The position numbers and the translations under genes were made by a program. Below, one piece after another: positions 50,435-59,695 of a DNA stretch of 64,000 nt (its first letter is position 1; each line of letters starts with the position of its first letter). Origin of the DNA: JBDHWG01 sp039810085 (GTDB taxonomy: Bacteria; Chloroflexota; Anaerolineae; Epilineales; JAHCIE01). The stretch spans positions 1-64,000 of the forward strand of contig JBDHWG010000009.1 in the NCBI GenBank assembly GCA_039810085.1. The letters are read 5' to 3'. The notes under the pieces are model-generated. The model was not told the DNA's origin and made no database searches. It saw nothing but the letters and a program-made list of their open reading frames with translations.

Positions 50435-52453
50435 CTAGGGGTGAGGGACCGGCGTCGCCAACTGCACGTAATCGCCTTCGACGCGCTGCCCGTCCACTGT
50501 GACCGGCAGCCGCGCGCCGCTCGCCAGGTCATACATGCCTACCTGGAGCCATAGCTCGCTCGGCGCGTCAGGCGGGAGGGTGATGGAGCGTTCGTCGACG
50601 ATAATCTGCCCTGGGTCCCAGGTCGAGGCTGGCGAGACGCCATGCTCGGGCTGGCCGTCGCTCTGCCCGTAGCCCTTGCCACTCGCATCCACCAGGTGCG
50701 CGAACACCGTGTAGTCGATGTCTTGCCCCGCAATGGCGCGCGAGTAGAGCGTGAGGTTAACCTTCTTGCCGTCGGTCGCCAGGGCATAGCCGAGCAGGTC
50801 GGCGGCATCGCCGAGACGGGCACTCTGCGGGTGCTGAATCTCGGCCGGGTCGAAGCGGCGATAGAGAACGCGGTCCTTCTCGCGCATCGCCGGCACGTAG
50901 CGCGCCTTGATCCAGGCCATGTAACCGTCGAGGCGGTCCAGCCGTCCGTTCCAGAGGACGATGGCGGGCGGATTATACTTAGCCACCGTTGCGATGGCTT
51001 CCTCGTTGGTGAGCTGCCCGGTCTCGATGCGCTTGGAACTTTGCGCCGCAAGCCACGGAATCTGCGTGCGACCGGCGCGAAAAGCAATCATGGGCGGGTC
51101 GGCGACGATGATGTCCGTCGGCGTCGTGTGCGTCTTGACCCAGTCGGCCGCCGCCAGGAGCGAGCGGTACGGGCCAGGGTCAATCAGATCGCCCAGGTCG
51201 GACGCCTGCCCCGGCGCACGCACCGCGATGAGCGCCAGGGCCGCCAGGGTAACGGCGACCGACACCGCGCCCGATTGACGCGGCGCACGCAGGCTGTCCC
51301 ATACCCCGGCGACACCGACAGCGGCCAGAGCGACCAGGGGAAAAAGGAACAGCATGAAGTGATGCTTGGCGAACAGCGGGCGCTGATTGACCAGGACAAG
51401 CGCCGTGAGCGCCAGCCAGCCGAGCATGACCAGGCCGGCATAGCTCCGCCGCCGCAAGAGCGTCCACGCGCCGACAACCGCGAGCGCCGTCACGCCCAGG
51501 TTCTCGACGGTCATGTACTCCAGAAGCCACTGGGCATACTCCGGCGTCCGGTTAGGCCAAACGTCTCGCGCGGCGAGAGGTGTTGCAAGCGCCTGCGCCA
51601 TGAAGCCGCGTACATCGAAAAACAGGAGAAAGGGCGCCCCCACGAGAAGTAGGCCGACGGCCAGGGCAGCCATGCCGCGCCCCGCCTCGCGTACGCGGTT
51701 CGGCGCGCGCCAGACGCCGGGTAGGGCAAAGGCGGCGAGCGGCGCGCTGTAGAGCGCGGCGGTCAGCTTGAGCCACAGCCCCCCGCTGAGGAACACACCC
51801 GCCAGGAACAGCCAACGCGCCCGTCCCGTATGACCATAGATCAATGCCAGAGCTACCGCCAGCGTTGCCAGACTGACAGAGGGAATGTCGTGGCTGACGG
51901 AGCGCGCCAGCCAGAAGAAATTGGGCGCGAGCGCCATAAGCAGAGGCGCGGCGACAGCGGCGATACCCGGGTTGAGCAGACCTGACAGGTTTTGAAAACC
52001 TGTCAGGTATGTGCCGGTAATGCGATCCCGCCGCGCCGAGACGCAGATGCCGGCGGCGAGACTCGCGACGGCGGCCAGGCCGAGCAGCCCATACAGAAGA
52101 ACGACGAGCCGCCCGCTCTCGACACTCTCACCGAAGACGCGGAAGCCAGCCAACAGCGACAGGGGAACGCCCGGCGGCTGGTCCAGCCAGATGTCGCTGT
52201 ACAGCCGATACCCCTGTCCCATGAGCTGCGCCTGCACAAGCTGGATGCCCTCGTCCGCGTCCCACTGCGTCGCCGACAGCCAGCGCGAGTAGACAAGCCC
52301 GACGACGACAACCACAAGCGCAACGCCAATTACCGCCACTACCGTCGCCAGCCCCCATTGTACAAGTGGCTTATTGAATTCTTTCGTCTGGACCTCGGTA
52401 GCCAGCTTCTCTCTCCCTACCCCGCCGTTTTTCCTCTGTGTCCTCTGTGACAT
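50435..52453 (-). CDS. GT39-type glycosyltransferase, about 672 aa, with a palindromic repeat in frame
   Basis: A PMT/ArnT-like enzyme with the acidic loop SATQWDADEGIQLVQAQLMG and LDQPPGVPLSLLAGF, about ten helices, and one C-terminal beta module (LYSRAIAGQDIDYTVFAHLV to GMYDLASGARLPV). The R1 palindrome encodes TGTYLTGFQNLSGL between two helices, in frame. The start is uncertain: the ATG at 52453 lies in an R4-like repeat, and the true start may be downstream near the first helix. A CCCCCTCATCCCCC-type repeat lies just after the stop, at 50377-50420. Confidence 0.78.
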   Translation of the reverse strand: MSQRTQRKNGGVGREKLATEVQTKEFNKPLVQWGLATVVAVIGVALVVVVVGLVYSRWLSATQWDADEGIQLVQAQLMGQGYRLYSDIWLDQPPGVPLSLLAGFRVFGESVESGRLVVLLYGLLGLAAVASLAAGICVSARRDRITGTYLTGFQNLSGLLNPGIAAVAAPLLMALAPNFFWLARSVSHDIPSVSLATLAVALALIYGHTGRARWLFLAGVFLSGGLWLKLTAALYSAPLAAFALPGVWRAPNRVREAGRGMAALAVGLLLVGAPFLLFFDVRGFMAQALATPLAARDVWPNRTPEYAQWLLEYMTVENLGVTALAVVGAWTLLRRRSYAGLVMLGWLALTALVLVNQRPLFAKHHFMLFLFPLVALAAVGVAGVWDSLRAPRQSGAVSVAVTLAALALIAVRAPGQASDLGDLIDPGPYRSLLAAADWVKTHTTPTDIIVADPPMIAFRAGRTQIPWLAAQSSKRIETGQLTNEEAIATVAKYNPPAIVLWNGRLDRLDGYMAWIKARYVPAMREKDRVLYRRFDPAEIQHPQSARLGDAADLLGYALATDGKKVNLTLYSRAIAGQDIDYTVFAHLVDASGKGYGQSDGQPEHGVSPASTWDPGQIIVDERSITLPPDAPSELWLQVGMYDLASGARLPVTVDGQRVEGDYVQLATPVPHP
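51980..52008. repeat. palindromic repeat, family R1 (copy 2), inside a coding sequence
   Basis: ACCTGACAGGTTTT-G-AAAACCTGTCAGGT has perfect 14-bp arms. It lies within the GT39 gene and keeps its frame. Confidence 0.85.
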
Positions 52454-52626
52454 CTCTCCGTTCACAACGGCTTCAATGGTACGCAAGATGTTCCGAAATC
52501 GCCAATTAGGGCAGGATTTTGACTTCGCGCCACGAGAACTCTACAATAGCCTGTCTTTTCCGCGAGCCACGCCTATGCAACCCGTTCAGCCCAGTTACAC
52601 GCACACCCCGCGCCGGCAGCCCCAAT

Positions 52627-55428
52627 ATGCCGGATAATACCCTCGACCGCCTCAGCAAGCGCCTGGACGCGCACCCCCGCTGGCGCGACGTCGCCCTGGT
52701 TGCGCTGCTATGGCTCGTCGCTGCGACGTTCCTCGGCCCGGCGCTCCTGCCGGACAAGGCGCTCGTCCCCTTCGACCTGCTGACGATTACAAAGCCGTGG
52801 ACGAATGTGGGCCTGCCGCCGGCGCACAACATATTGCCATCGGACGTCCTGTTCGAGAACTATCCCAACCGGGTCTTCTTCGATGAGAGCCTGCGCCAGG
52901 GGCAGCTGCCGCTGTGGGACCCCAACGCCCTCGCCGGACGCTCCCTCATGGGTGACCCCAACGCCCAGCCGTTCTACCCACTGAACTATCTGCTGTTCTG
53001 GCTGCCCGCAGCGCGGGGCATGACCCTCGCCGTGTTCATCAACCTGGGCCTGGCCGGCAGCCTGATGTTCGCTTTCCTGCGTGTGTCTGGCCTGGGCGGC
53101 CTGGCCGCCTTCCTGGGCGCGGTCACGTACATGCTCAACGGCGCGCTCGTCGTCTGGCTGGAGTACCCGCCCTTCTCTGCGACGAGCGCCTGGATACCCG
53201 GCGCGCTCCTGGGCTACGCGATAGCCGTGCGGCGGCAGCGCTGGCTCTACGCGGGCCTGGGCGGTCTGGCGCTGGGTCTTGCCTTCCTCGGCGGCCAGAT
53301 CGAATACCCGGTGCTGCTCGGCCTCATCATCGGCGCGTATGGCATCCTGCTCGCGGCGACGGCCCGCCGCTGGCAGCCCTTCGGCATGGCCGTGCTCCTG
53401 GGCATCGTGGGCATTGCCACCGCAGCGGTGCAAATTCTCCCCGCCTGGGAAGCCATCCGCCTCAGCGAGCGCGTCCTCAACGACTACGCGGGCCTATTGG
53501 CAACGCGCGTGCCCCTCTCCAGCCTCGTCCTGCTCCTTGCGCCGGACTTCTTCGGCAACCAGGTCACAAGCCATTACTGGGGCGCGAGCAACTACAACGA
53601 GCAGACGGCCTACTTCGCCGTTGCGCCACTACTCCTGGCCGTCGCCGCGCCCTTCCTGCGCCGCAACCTCACCACGCTGTTCTGGGCGGCCATCGCCGTC
53701 CTTACGACGCTGTGGGTGACCGGGACACCCCTGCTGCGCCTGGCCGAGCTAGTGCCGGGCCTGGGTTACTTTGGCCTCTCACGCCTGGTCTTCCTCTATC
53801 CCCTTGCCGGCGCGATCCTCGCCGCCAATGCGCTGGATGCCCTGATGAAGCCCCAGCCGCGCGGCAGGGTAATGCACGTGCTGGCCTTCGCCGCCGTCGC
53901 GCTGGCCCTCGCCTACGCTGCCAGTCTCGCCTACCATGCCAGGGACCTCCAGGCGCAGTGGCCTCTGCCCGTGCGCTCCTACGTCGGCCCGCTGGTCTGG
54001 CTCGGCCTTGTCACGGCAGCCGCGCTGCTGGCGGTTCGCTTCCCTCGCGCCATTGTCCTCGTCGTCGCCCTTACGGTCGTGGATCTGTTTGTATTCGGCG
54101 CGGGCTACAACACGGTCTCAGACACCGCCTGGGCTTACCCGACCACAGATCTCATTACACATCTACGCGCCGACCGCGAGAAAGAAGTCTTCCGCATCGC
54201 CACGCTCCAGGCCGAACAGCTTGTCTTCGGCCCCAACATCCCGAATGCCCTGGGCCTTGCCGAGCTAGGCGGCTACACGTCGATCCCGCCGGCGCGCACG
54301 CGGCGGCTCTGGAGCCAGGCCGAAAACTTCGTGCCAATCCCGTGGATCAACGACAACACGCTGATCCTGCAATTCGGGCAGGTGCGCGAGCGCCTCATGG
54401 GCATGCTCAACGTGAAGTACTTCGTCGTCCCCGGCGACCCCAGTCTGCCTGAGTTCAAACTCACTGACCGCTGCGACGGCGACACGGGCGAAATCTACGG
54501 GGCACGGCGCGTCGGCCAGACGTTCACCCCGGTTCAGAACGGCCTGCACCGCATCGACGTGCGCTTCCAAACCTATGGCCGCCCCAACATAGGCAAGATC
54601 GGCCTGCACCTTACCAACGGCCCGACGAGTGACAACCACCTGGCCTATATGCAGGTGGATGCAGCCACGATCAAGGACAACGCGCCGGTCACTCTCTTCT
54701 TCGACAAGATCCCCGACTCGGAGAACCGGCCGTTCTACTTTTATGTCGATGCGCCCAACAGCGCGCCTGGCTCGGCCGTTGGAGTGTGCCTGGCGAACAC
54801 GGGCATCCCGCGCAAGGGCCAGCGGTTCGACAACGGCCAGCCTGTCAGTGGCGCTAGTAGCCTGGCGCTCGGCGTGTACAGCCTGCCGACGCCGCTCCTC
54901 AAGCGCCGTGGCACGTGGGACGACGTGCGCGTCTACCACAACCCGGCCTATCTACCTCGCGCTTATGTCGTCTACCACGTCCAGGGCGTCGAGAGCGACG
55001 GCGAAGCGCGCGAAACGGTTCTCAATCCAGCGTTCGACCCCGGCACCAGCGCCGTCGTGGAAGCCCCGCTGCCCCCCGACATCGCCGCCCTGACCCAGAA
55101 TGCGGCCACCCCCTACAGCGAAGTTGAGGACATCGAGCACACGGCGCAGCGCGTGACCCTCGACGTCGAGACGCAACAGCCGGGGTTGCTCGTCCTCTCC
55201 GACCAATACTGGCCCGGCTGGGAGGCGACGGTGGACAATCAGCCGACCGCCATCGTCCACGCCAACTATGTTGTGCGCGGCGTTTACCTACCCGCCGGCA
55301 AGCACCAGGTTGTGTTCGCGTTCCGCCCCCTCTCGTTCTATCTGGGCCTGGCGATAAGCCTGGCGACCGTTGCCTTCGTCGCAGCACTCGGATTGTGGGA
55401 AAGACAACGCCGTCGAGCGTCACTGTAG
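52627..55428 (+). CDS. YfhO-like membrane protein
   Basis: A 933-residue protein of the bacterial YfhO family. An N-terminal helix is followed by the loop LLPDKALVPFDLLTITKPW and the conserved DPNALAGRSLMGDPNAQPFY near residue 100. About twelve helices follow, then an extracytoplasmic C-terminal domain with LVLSDQYWPGWEATVDNQPT and a last helix (the YfhO end signature). YfhO proteins are tied to teichoic-acid or glycan glycosylation. The ATG at 52627 is the first at the family start. It is divergent from the 50435 gene and converges on the frameshifted GT39 gene. Confidence 0.85.
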   Translation: MPDNTLDRLSKRLDAHPRWRDVALVALLWLVAATFLGPALLPDKALVPFDLLTITKPWTNVGLPPAHNILPSDVLFENYPNRVFFDESLRQGQLPLWDPNALAGRSLMGDPNAQPFYPLNYLLFWLPAARGMTLAVFINLGLAGSLMFAFLRVSGLGGLAAFLGAVTYMLNGALVVWLEYPPFSATSAWIPGALLGYAIAVRRQRWLYAGLGGLALGLAFLGGQIEYPVLLGLIIGAYGILLAATARRWQPFGMAVLLGIVGIATAAVQILPAWEAIRLSERVLNDYAGLLATRVPLSSLVLLLAPDFFGNQVTSHYWGASNYNEQTAYFAVAPLLLAVAAPFLRRNLTTLFWAAIAVLTTLWVTGTPLLRLAELVPGLGYFGLSRLVFLYPLAGAILAANALDALMKPQPRGRVMHVLAFAAVALALAYAASLAYHARDLQAQWPLPVRSYVGPLVWLGLVTAAALLAVRFPRAIVLVVALTVVDLFVFGAGYNTVSDTAWAYPTTDLITHLRADREKEVFRIATLQAEQLVFGPNIPNALGLAELGGYTSIPPARTRRLWSQAENFVPIPWINDNTLILQFGQVRERLMGMLNVKYFVVPGDPSLPEFKLTDRCDGDTGEIYGARRVGQTFTPVQNGLHRIDVRFQTYGRPNIGKIGLHLTNGPTSDNHLAYMQVDAATIKDNAPVTLFFDKIPDSENRPFYFYVDAPNSAPGSAVGVCLANTGIPRKGQRFDNGQPVSGASSLALGVYSLPTPLLKRRGTWDDVRVYHNPAYLPRAYVVYHVQGVESDGEARETVLNPAFDPGTSAVVEAPLPPDIAALTQNAATPYSEVEDIEHTAQRVTLDVETQQPGLLVLSDQYWPGWEATVDNQPTAIVHANYVVRGVYLPAGKHQVVFAFRPLSFYLGLAISLATVAFVAALGLWERQRRRASL

Positions 55429-55466
55429 TGTCCCACTCAGCCAGCTCCGCGCCCAAGAACACTCTG

Positions 55467-57471
55467 TCATTTTAGTAGCATCTCCGGTGTCACCTGGACT
55501 TTGCCCAGCGACACGCTCTCGCCCAACGGTCTGCCATCCGGCCCACTCACCGCCAGGTTGTGCTGCTCGCGCGCGTCCCACATGCGCACCTGCACGTCAT
55601 ACCCGCCAGGCGCCAGGTCTTTCGGGAGGTCGAGGACGGTCACACCGCGCACGGGCACACCGACGGGAAAGGCGGCGGTCGCCAGCCAGGCCGTGCTCGG
55701 CGCCTGGTTGTGTGTCGCCACAACGCGGCCCGAGGCATCCACCAGGTTGACGGTAACGGTGTAGTCTCGGTCGAGCGTCTGCTCAGCCCGCCAGTAGAAG
55801 ATCCAGCGCAGCGCGCCCGGCTCGTCGCCGAACGGATCGACGCCGGTGAGCGTGAGCCGGTCGGCGTATGTCGCGCCCACTGGCTGCTGCGGCGTCGGGA
55901 TGGCGACGACGGGCGACCAGTCCTTGATGTTGAAGCGCATCAGGGTGTAGCCCGGTATCTGGGTGCGGATGAACGGCTCCCCCTCGCTGCGCCGGGACAG
56001 CTCAGCCAGCACCATCCCCGTGGGATCGGCAAACTCGTGGTGCCACAGGATGACCCAGACGCGCCCGGGGTGACGCGCCAGGAGATCGTTCAGCACACGC
56101 GCGCCGTTCTCGAAGTCGTAGCCAACGTGGATGCCCCACTGGGGCGTCGTGCCCTTGTAGTAATAGTTGAAGGCATACGGCGCATCTTCGACCAGCACGA
56201 TGGCGTCATCGTCGGCGCGGGCGCGGTCCATGAGGTACTGCGCCATCCGACGCGCGTCCTCCTGCGGCGACCACGAGGTTTGCGCAGCGCGCACGGCCTC
56301 GCGTCCTGAGAAGGCGAGCGCTGCGACGAGAATGACAACGTAGGCCAGGCGAAAGACCTGCTGACGCCGCCACAGGGCCTCGAACGCGAGCATCACCAGC
56401 GCCACGTAGAGCGCCGGCGCAGCGACGATGGCATAGCGCGCCGCGAACTTGGGCGCAAGCGTTACGGCCACCCCTGTGAGAGCAATCGGAATCGCCGCCG
56501 CGAGGACGACCAACAGCTCACGCCGCGCCAGGCTCTTGTCTCGCAGCCAGCGTCGAATCAGGAACAGCGCCGCGCCCACGACCGCGAGCCCCAGCAAGAG
56601 CAGCGCCAGACGTGTCGAACCGATGGCGAGGAAGCTGCCCAGGATGCGGCCAATGACGCCTAGCGGATCCAACTCCGCCGGGAAGAAGTCGGGGTGGGCG
56701 GCCAGCCGCGCCATCTGGGCTGCCGTAGGCGCAAGCCACGGGAGATAGGCGATGAACGCCAGGGATGCAGCCGCCAGCCAGCGCAGGAACACACGGCGTC
56801 CGGCTAGCGCCGCATAGATGAACAGGGCGGGCAGCAGAAGCGCGGTGAGGTAGAGCGTGTACAGCATCCCGGCCAGCGCCGCGCCATGCAACGCCCACGG
56901 CCACACGTCTATCCAGTTTCTGATACCCCTCTGCTCCCCCTCTCCCTTTGTGGGAGAGGGGGGTGGGGGGGGGGGTACTCCGCGTCGCCCGCAGCAGGGT
57001 TGCCACGGCTAGTAGACCCCACATCGCAGCCAGGCTGTACATGCGCGCTTCCTGCGACGTGTAGATGAGGAACGGCGATAGGGCGACCAGGAGCGCGGCG
57101 GGAACGGCCGCGAACAGCGCTGCGATGCTCGAGCGCGTGCGGCCCGCGTAGACTTCGGCCAGGGTGACGTAGGCGAGGGGAATCAGCAGAACGCCGGGCG
57201 CGAGGCTGACCCAGCGCACGGCAAACTCGCTCTGGCCCGCGACAAGCATCCAGGCATGGAGGAGCAGATAGTACAGCGGGGGGTGCAGGTCCTCCCGCAC
57301 CAGGGTGGTCATCATGGCGGGCAAGGGGCGGCCCGCGAAATTGACGCTCAACCCCTCGTCAAACCACAGGCTCGCATCGCCCAGGGACCAGACCCTAGCA
57401 GTGAAGGCGACAAGTGTCACCCCCAGCATCGCCAAGGATGCCCAGCGCAACGGGCCAAACGATTTCGTCAT
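55467..57471 (-). pseudogene. GT39-type glycosyltransferase, frameshifted at a C11 tract in a repeat
   Basis: The N-terminal half (57471 to about 56930) has DASLWFDEGLSVNFAGRPLP with the acidic loop, and HPPLYYLLLHAWML. The C-terminal half (from about 56915) continues in another frame as WIDVWPWALHGAALAGMLYT, then helices and one beta module ending near 55467. The switch lies in an R3 inverted repeat followed by 11 C (56965-56975 on the plus strand as G). One base fewer would restore a single protein of about 665 residues. It could be a pseudogene, a phase-variable gene or a homopolymer sequencing error. The ATG overlaps the GT4 stop as ATGA. Confidence 0.75.
56936..56975. repeat. inverted repeat (family R3) plus G11/C11 homopolymer
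   Basis: CCCCCTCTCCC/GGGAGAGGGGGG spans 56936-56963, then T, then eleven G at 56965-56975. It coincides with the frame change in the GT39 gene. Confidence 0.8.
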
Positions 57472-58652
57472 GTCACGCTCAGAACTTCTCGATACAGCGC
57501 CATGTGCTGCCGCGCGATATTCTCCCAGCGAAATTGCGCCGCGAGTTTCCGCGCGCCTTCACCCAGGCGAGCACGGCGCGCTGGATCCGCCAGCAGCGCT
57601 GCAATGGTGTCCGCCAGCGCCGCCGCATCCTCAGCTAGCGCGAGAGCCGCATCCACACCATCGGTCAGGCCAGGGAGCGGTCCAGGCGTCGGGTTCGTCG
57701 GGCGCGTCGCAATGATGGGCAGGCCGTGGGCCAGCGCCGCCATGAGTGTGCCGCGCTGGAGCGACACACCACCGCGATACGGTAGCACCGCGATATCGGC
57801 GGCCGTGAGCGCCGCTGAGACCTCGGCCTCCGGCAGAAAGTCGGTCCAGAGCATGGCGTCACCGACACTCAGATGGTCGGCCTGGGCGCGAACCTGCGCC
57901 AGAAAGGCGCGATTCGTCGGGTCGCTTGCCCCTACCTGGCCGCCCAGCATCAGCAGGCGTGCCGGCGTTCCCGCCGCGCGCAGCCGCGCCAGCGCATCCA
58001 CCAGGATGTCGGCGCCCTTCGCGCGATTCACAAAACCGAAGTATACCAGGAGGGGAACGGCTGGGCTAATTCCGAGGCGTCCTCTGAACGCGACGCCGTC
58101 GGCTGGTGTGGCCGTCGGCGTGATGTTCGAGCCGATGGGGATGACGGCAAGGCGGCGGGCCACCGGGCGCAGCACGGCGGCATCCTCATTGTTGGTGGCG
58201 ATGGTGATGTCCGACCAGCGCGCCAGGGCGAGGGTCACCCAGTTGCGCACAGGGCCGGCTTTCGGGAACAGGTAGGGAATTCGCGTGTCGTGGTACGTGG
58301 TGACGACGGGGATGCGCTGGCGGCGCAGAAGCCAGGGCAGGGCGTTGGCGACCGGGTGCATCCCATATGCCGCCGTCTGGTACTGGATGTGGACGATGCC
58401 GGCCTTGGCCGCCGCGCCGCGCACCTGGGGCCACGCACGCCAGTTCCAGCGGCGTACAGTCCGAGAGACGGGCGGGTCGTGCGGGGCGTCAATCACAGTC
58501 TCCAACGAACTGGAGCCGGACAGGGTCATCACTTGGCACGCCTGACCCGCCGCAATCAGCGCCCGCCCCAATTCACGCGTGTAGTCGCCCAGGCCGCCCT
58601 GGACCGGCGGGTACTCGCCCGCCACGAACAGCACCGTCGGTGGACGGATCAC
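57468..58652 (-). CDS. GT4-family glycosyltransferase
   Basis: A 394-residue GT-B enzyme. The N-terminal VLFVAGEYPPVQGGLGDYTR carries the acceptor-side Gly loop. The C-terminal half has VYFGFVNRAKGADILVDALA near 225, DFLPEAEVSAALTAADIAVL near 300 and the donor-binding RGGVSLQRGTLMAALAHGLP near 320. The GTG at 58652 overlaps the upstream stop as GTGA and matches the domain start. It sits in a run of glycan genes from the polyprenyl synthase to the frameshifted GT39. The sugar is unknown. Confidence 0.88.
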   Translation of the reverse strand: MIRPPTVLFVAGEYPPVQGGLGDYTRELGRALIAAGQACQVMTLSGSSSLETVIDAPHDPPVSRTVRRWNWRAWPQVRGAAAKAGIVHIQYQTAAYGMHPVANALPWLLRRQRIPVVTTYHDTRIPYLFPKAGPVRNWVTLALARWSDITIATNNEDAAVLRPVARRLAVIPIGSNITPTATPADGVAFRGRLGISPAVPLLVYFGFVNRAKGADILVDALARLRAAGTPARLLMLGGQVGASDPTNRAFLAQVRAQADHLSVGDAMLWTDFLPEAEVSAALTAADIAVLPYRGGVSLQRGTLMAALAHGLPIIATRPTNPTPGPLPGLTDGVDAALALAEDAAALADTIAALLADPARRARLGEGARKLAAQFRWENIARQHMALYREVLSVT

Positions 58653-59665
58653 GAACGCAGCCTCGACCGGAGCACCTGGGCGTAGGCGCGCATCCGTTCC
58701 CGGCGCATCGCCCGCTTGTGGCCGAGGAGCCACTTGGCGCCCTCCTCCACCATCTGCCACACGTAGGTGGCAAGGAGGAACAGCCGCAACGTTTCGGCCA
58801 TGCCCGGCCCATGCCACTTGCGATAGTAGCGCACCTTGCTCGTCTGAAAGTAGATGTGCCGCTGTGCGACGACCTGCTCAGTGCTGCGACCCTCGTAGTG
58901 TATGACTTCGGCTGTGGGTAGGTAGACGACGCGCCAGCCCGCCTGCTTGAGACGCCTACCCCAATCGACCTCTTCCGAGTACATGAAAAAGCCTTCGTCC
59001 AGCAGCCCCACATCGGTGAGCGCTGCACCGCGCACGAGCATGCACGCGCCAGTGAGCCAGTCCACGTCCTGGACGATATCGTCGGAACGGTCCGCGACGT
59101 AGAAACGGCGCAGCGACGGCTGGTTCGGCCACCACTGCTGGAAGAGGGTGCTTTCGAGAAAGGCGGTCTGTCGAGTCGGGAAGCGCCGCCGCGCGGGCTG
59201 AATGCTACCATCGGCATAGCGCAGGCGCGGTCCAAGCAGCCCGACATCCGGGTGCGCCGCCATGTAGGCGAGCATGGTCCCCAGCGCGTCGCCGACAATC
59301 TCCGTGTCGGGGTTGAGCAGCATGACATACGGGGGCGTCGAAGCCGCGATAGCAGTGTGCGCACTACTGATGTCGGCCGTGAATACATCAGTGCGAGGCG
59401 TCTCACCGCCCTGGGGACCAAAGCCCAGCGCGCGCAGCGCCAGGTTGTTGCCGGCCGTAAAGCCCAGGTTTTGCTCGGCGCGAACCAGGTGAACCCAGGG
59501 AAACTCGACACGCACCATGTCGGCGCTGCCGTCGGTCGATGCGTTGTCTACGACGATAACAGCCACTGCTGCCCGAGTCGCCGCGCGTGCGGCTTCCAGC
59601 GACCGCAGGCACTGCCGCAGCAGGTCACGCACATTCCAGTTGAGAACGATAATTGCGAGGTCCAC
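58649..59665 (-). CDS. GT2 glycosyltransferase (rhamnosyltransferase-like)
   Basis: A 338-residue GT-A enzyme: LAIIVLNWNVRDLLRQCLRS, VDNASTDGSADMVR near 40, LNPDTEIVGDAL near 120 (the metal-binding DXD-like NPDTE) and the acceptor motif WLTGACMLVRG, then DEGFFMYSEEVDWGRRLKQAG. The last resembles the ED-W catalytic motif of WbbL-type transferases. An extra loop of about 25 residues (GGETPRTDVFTADISS) before LNPD is unusual. It is 30 bases downstream of the polyprenyl synthase gene and translationally coupled to the GT4 gene. Confidence 0.88.
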   Translation of the reverse strand: MDLAIIVLNWNVRDLLRQCLRSLEAARAATRAAVAVIVVDNASTDGSADMVRVEFPWVHLVRAEQNLGFTAGNNLALRALGFGPQGGETPRTDVFTADISSAHTAIAASTPPYVMLLNPDTEIVGDALGTMLAYMAAHPDVGLLGPRLRYADGSIQPARRRFPTRQTAFLESTLFQQWWPNQPSLRRFYVADRSDDIVQDVDWLTGACMLVRGAALTDVGLLDEGFFMYSEEVDWGRRLKQAGWRVVYLPTAEVIHYEGRSTEQVVAQRHIYFQTSKVRYYRKWHGPGMAETLRLFLLATYVWQMVEEGAKWLLGHKRAMRRERMRAYAQVLRSRLRS

Positions 59666-59695
59666 GGGAGTCAGGAACGCGGGGGAGCCACGGAG

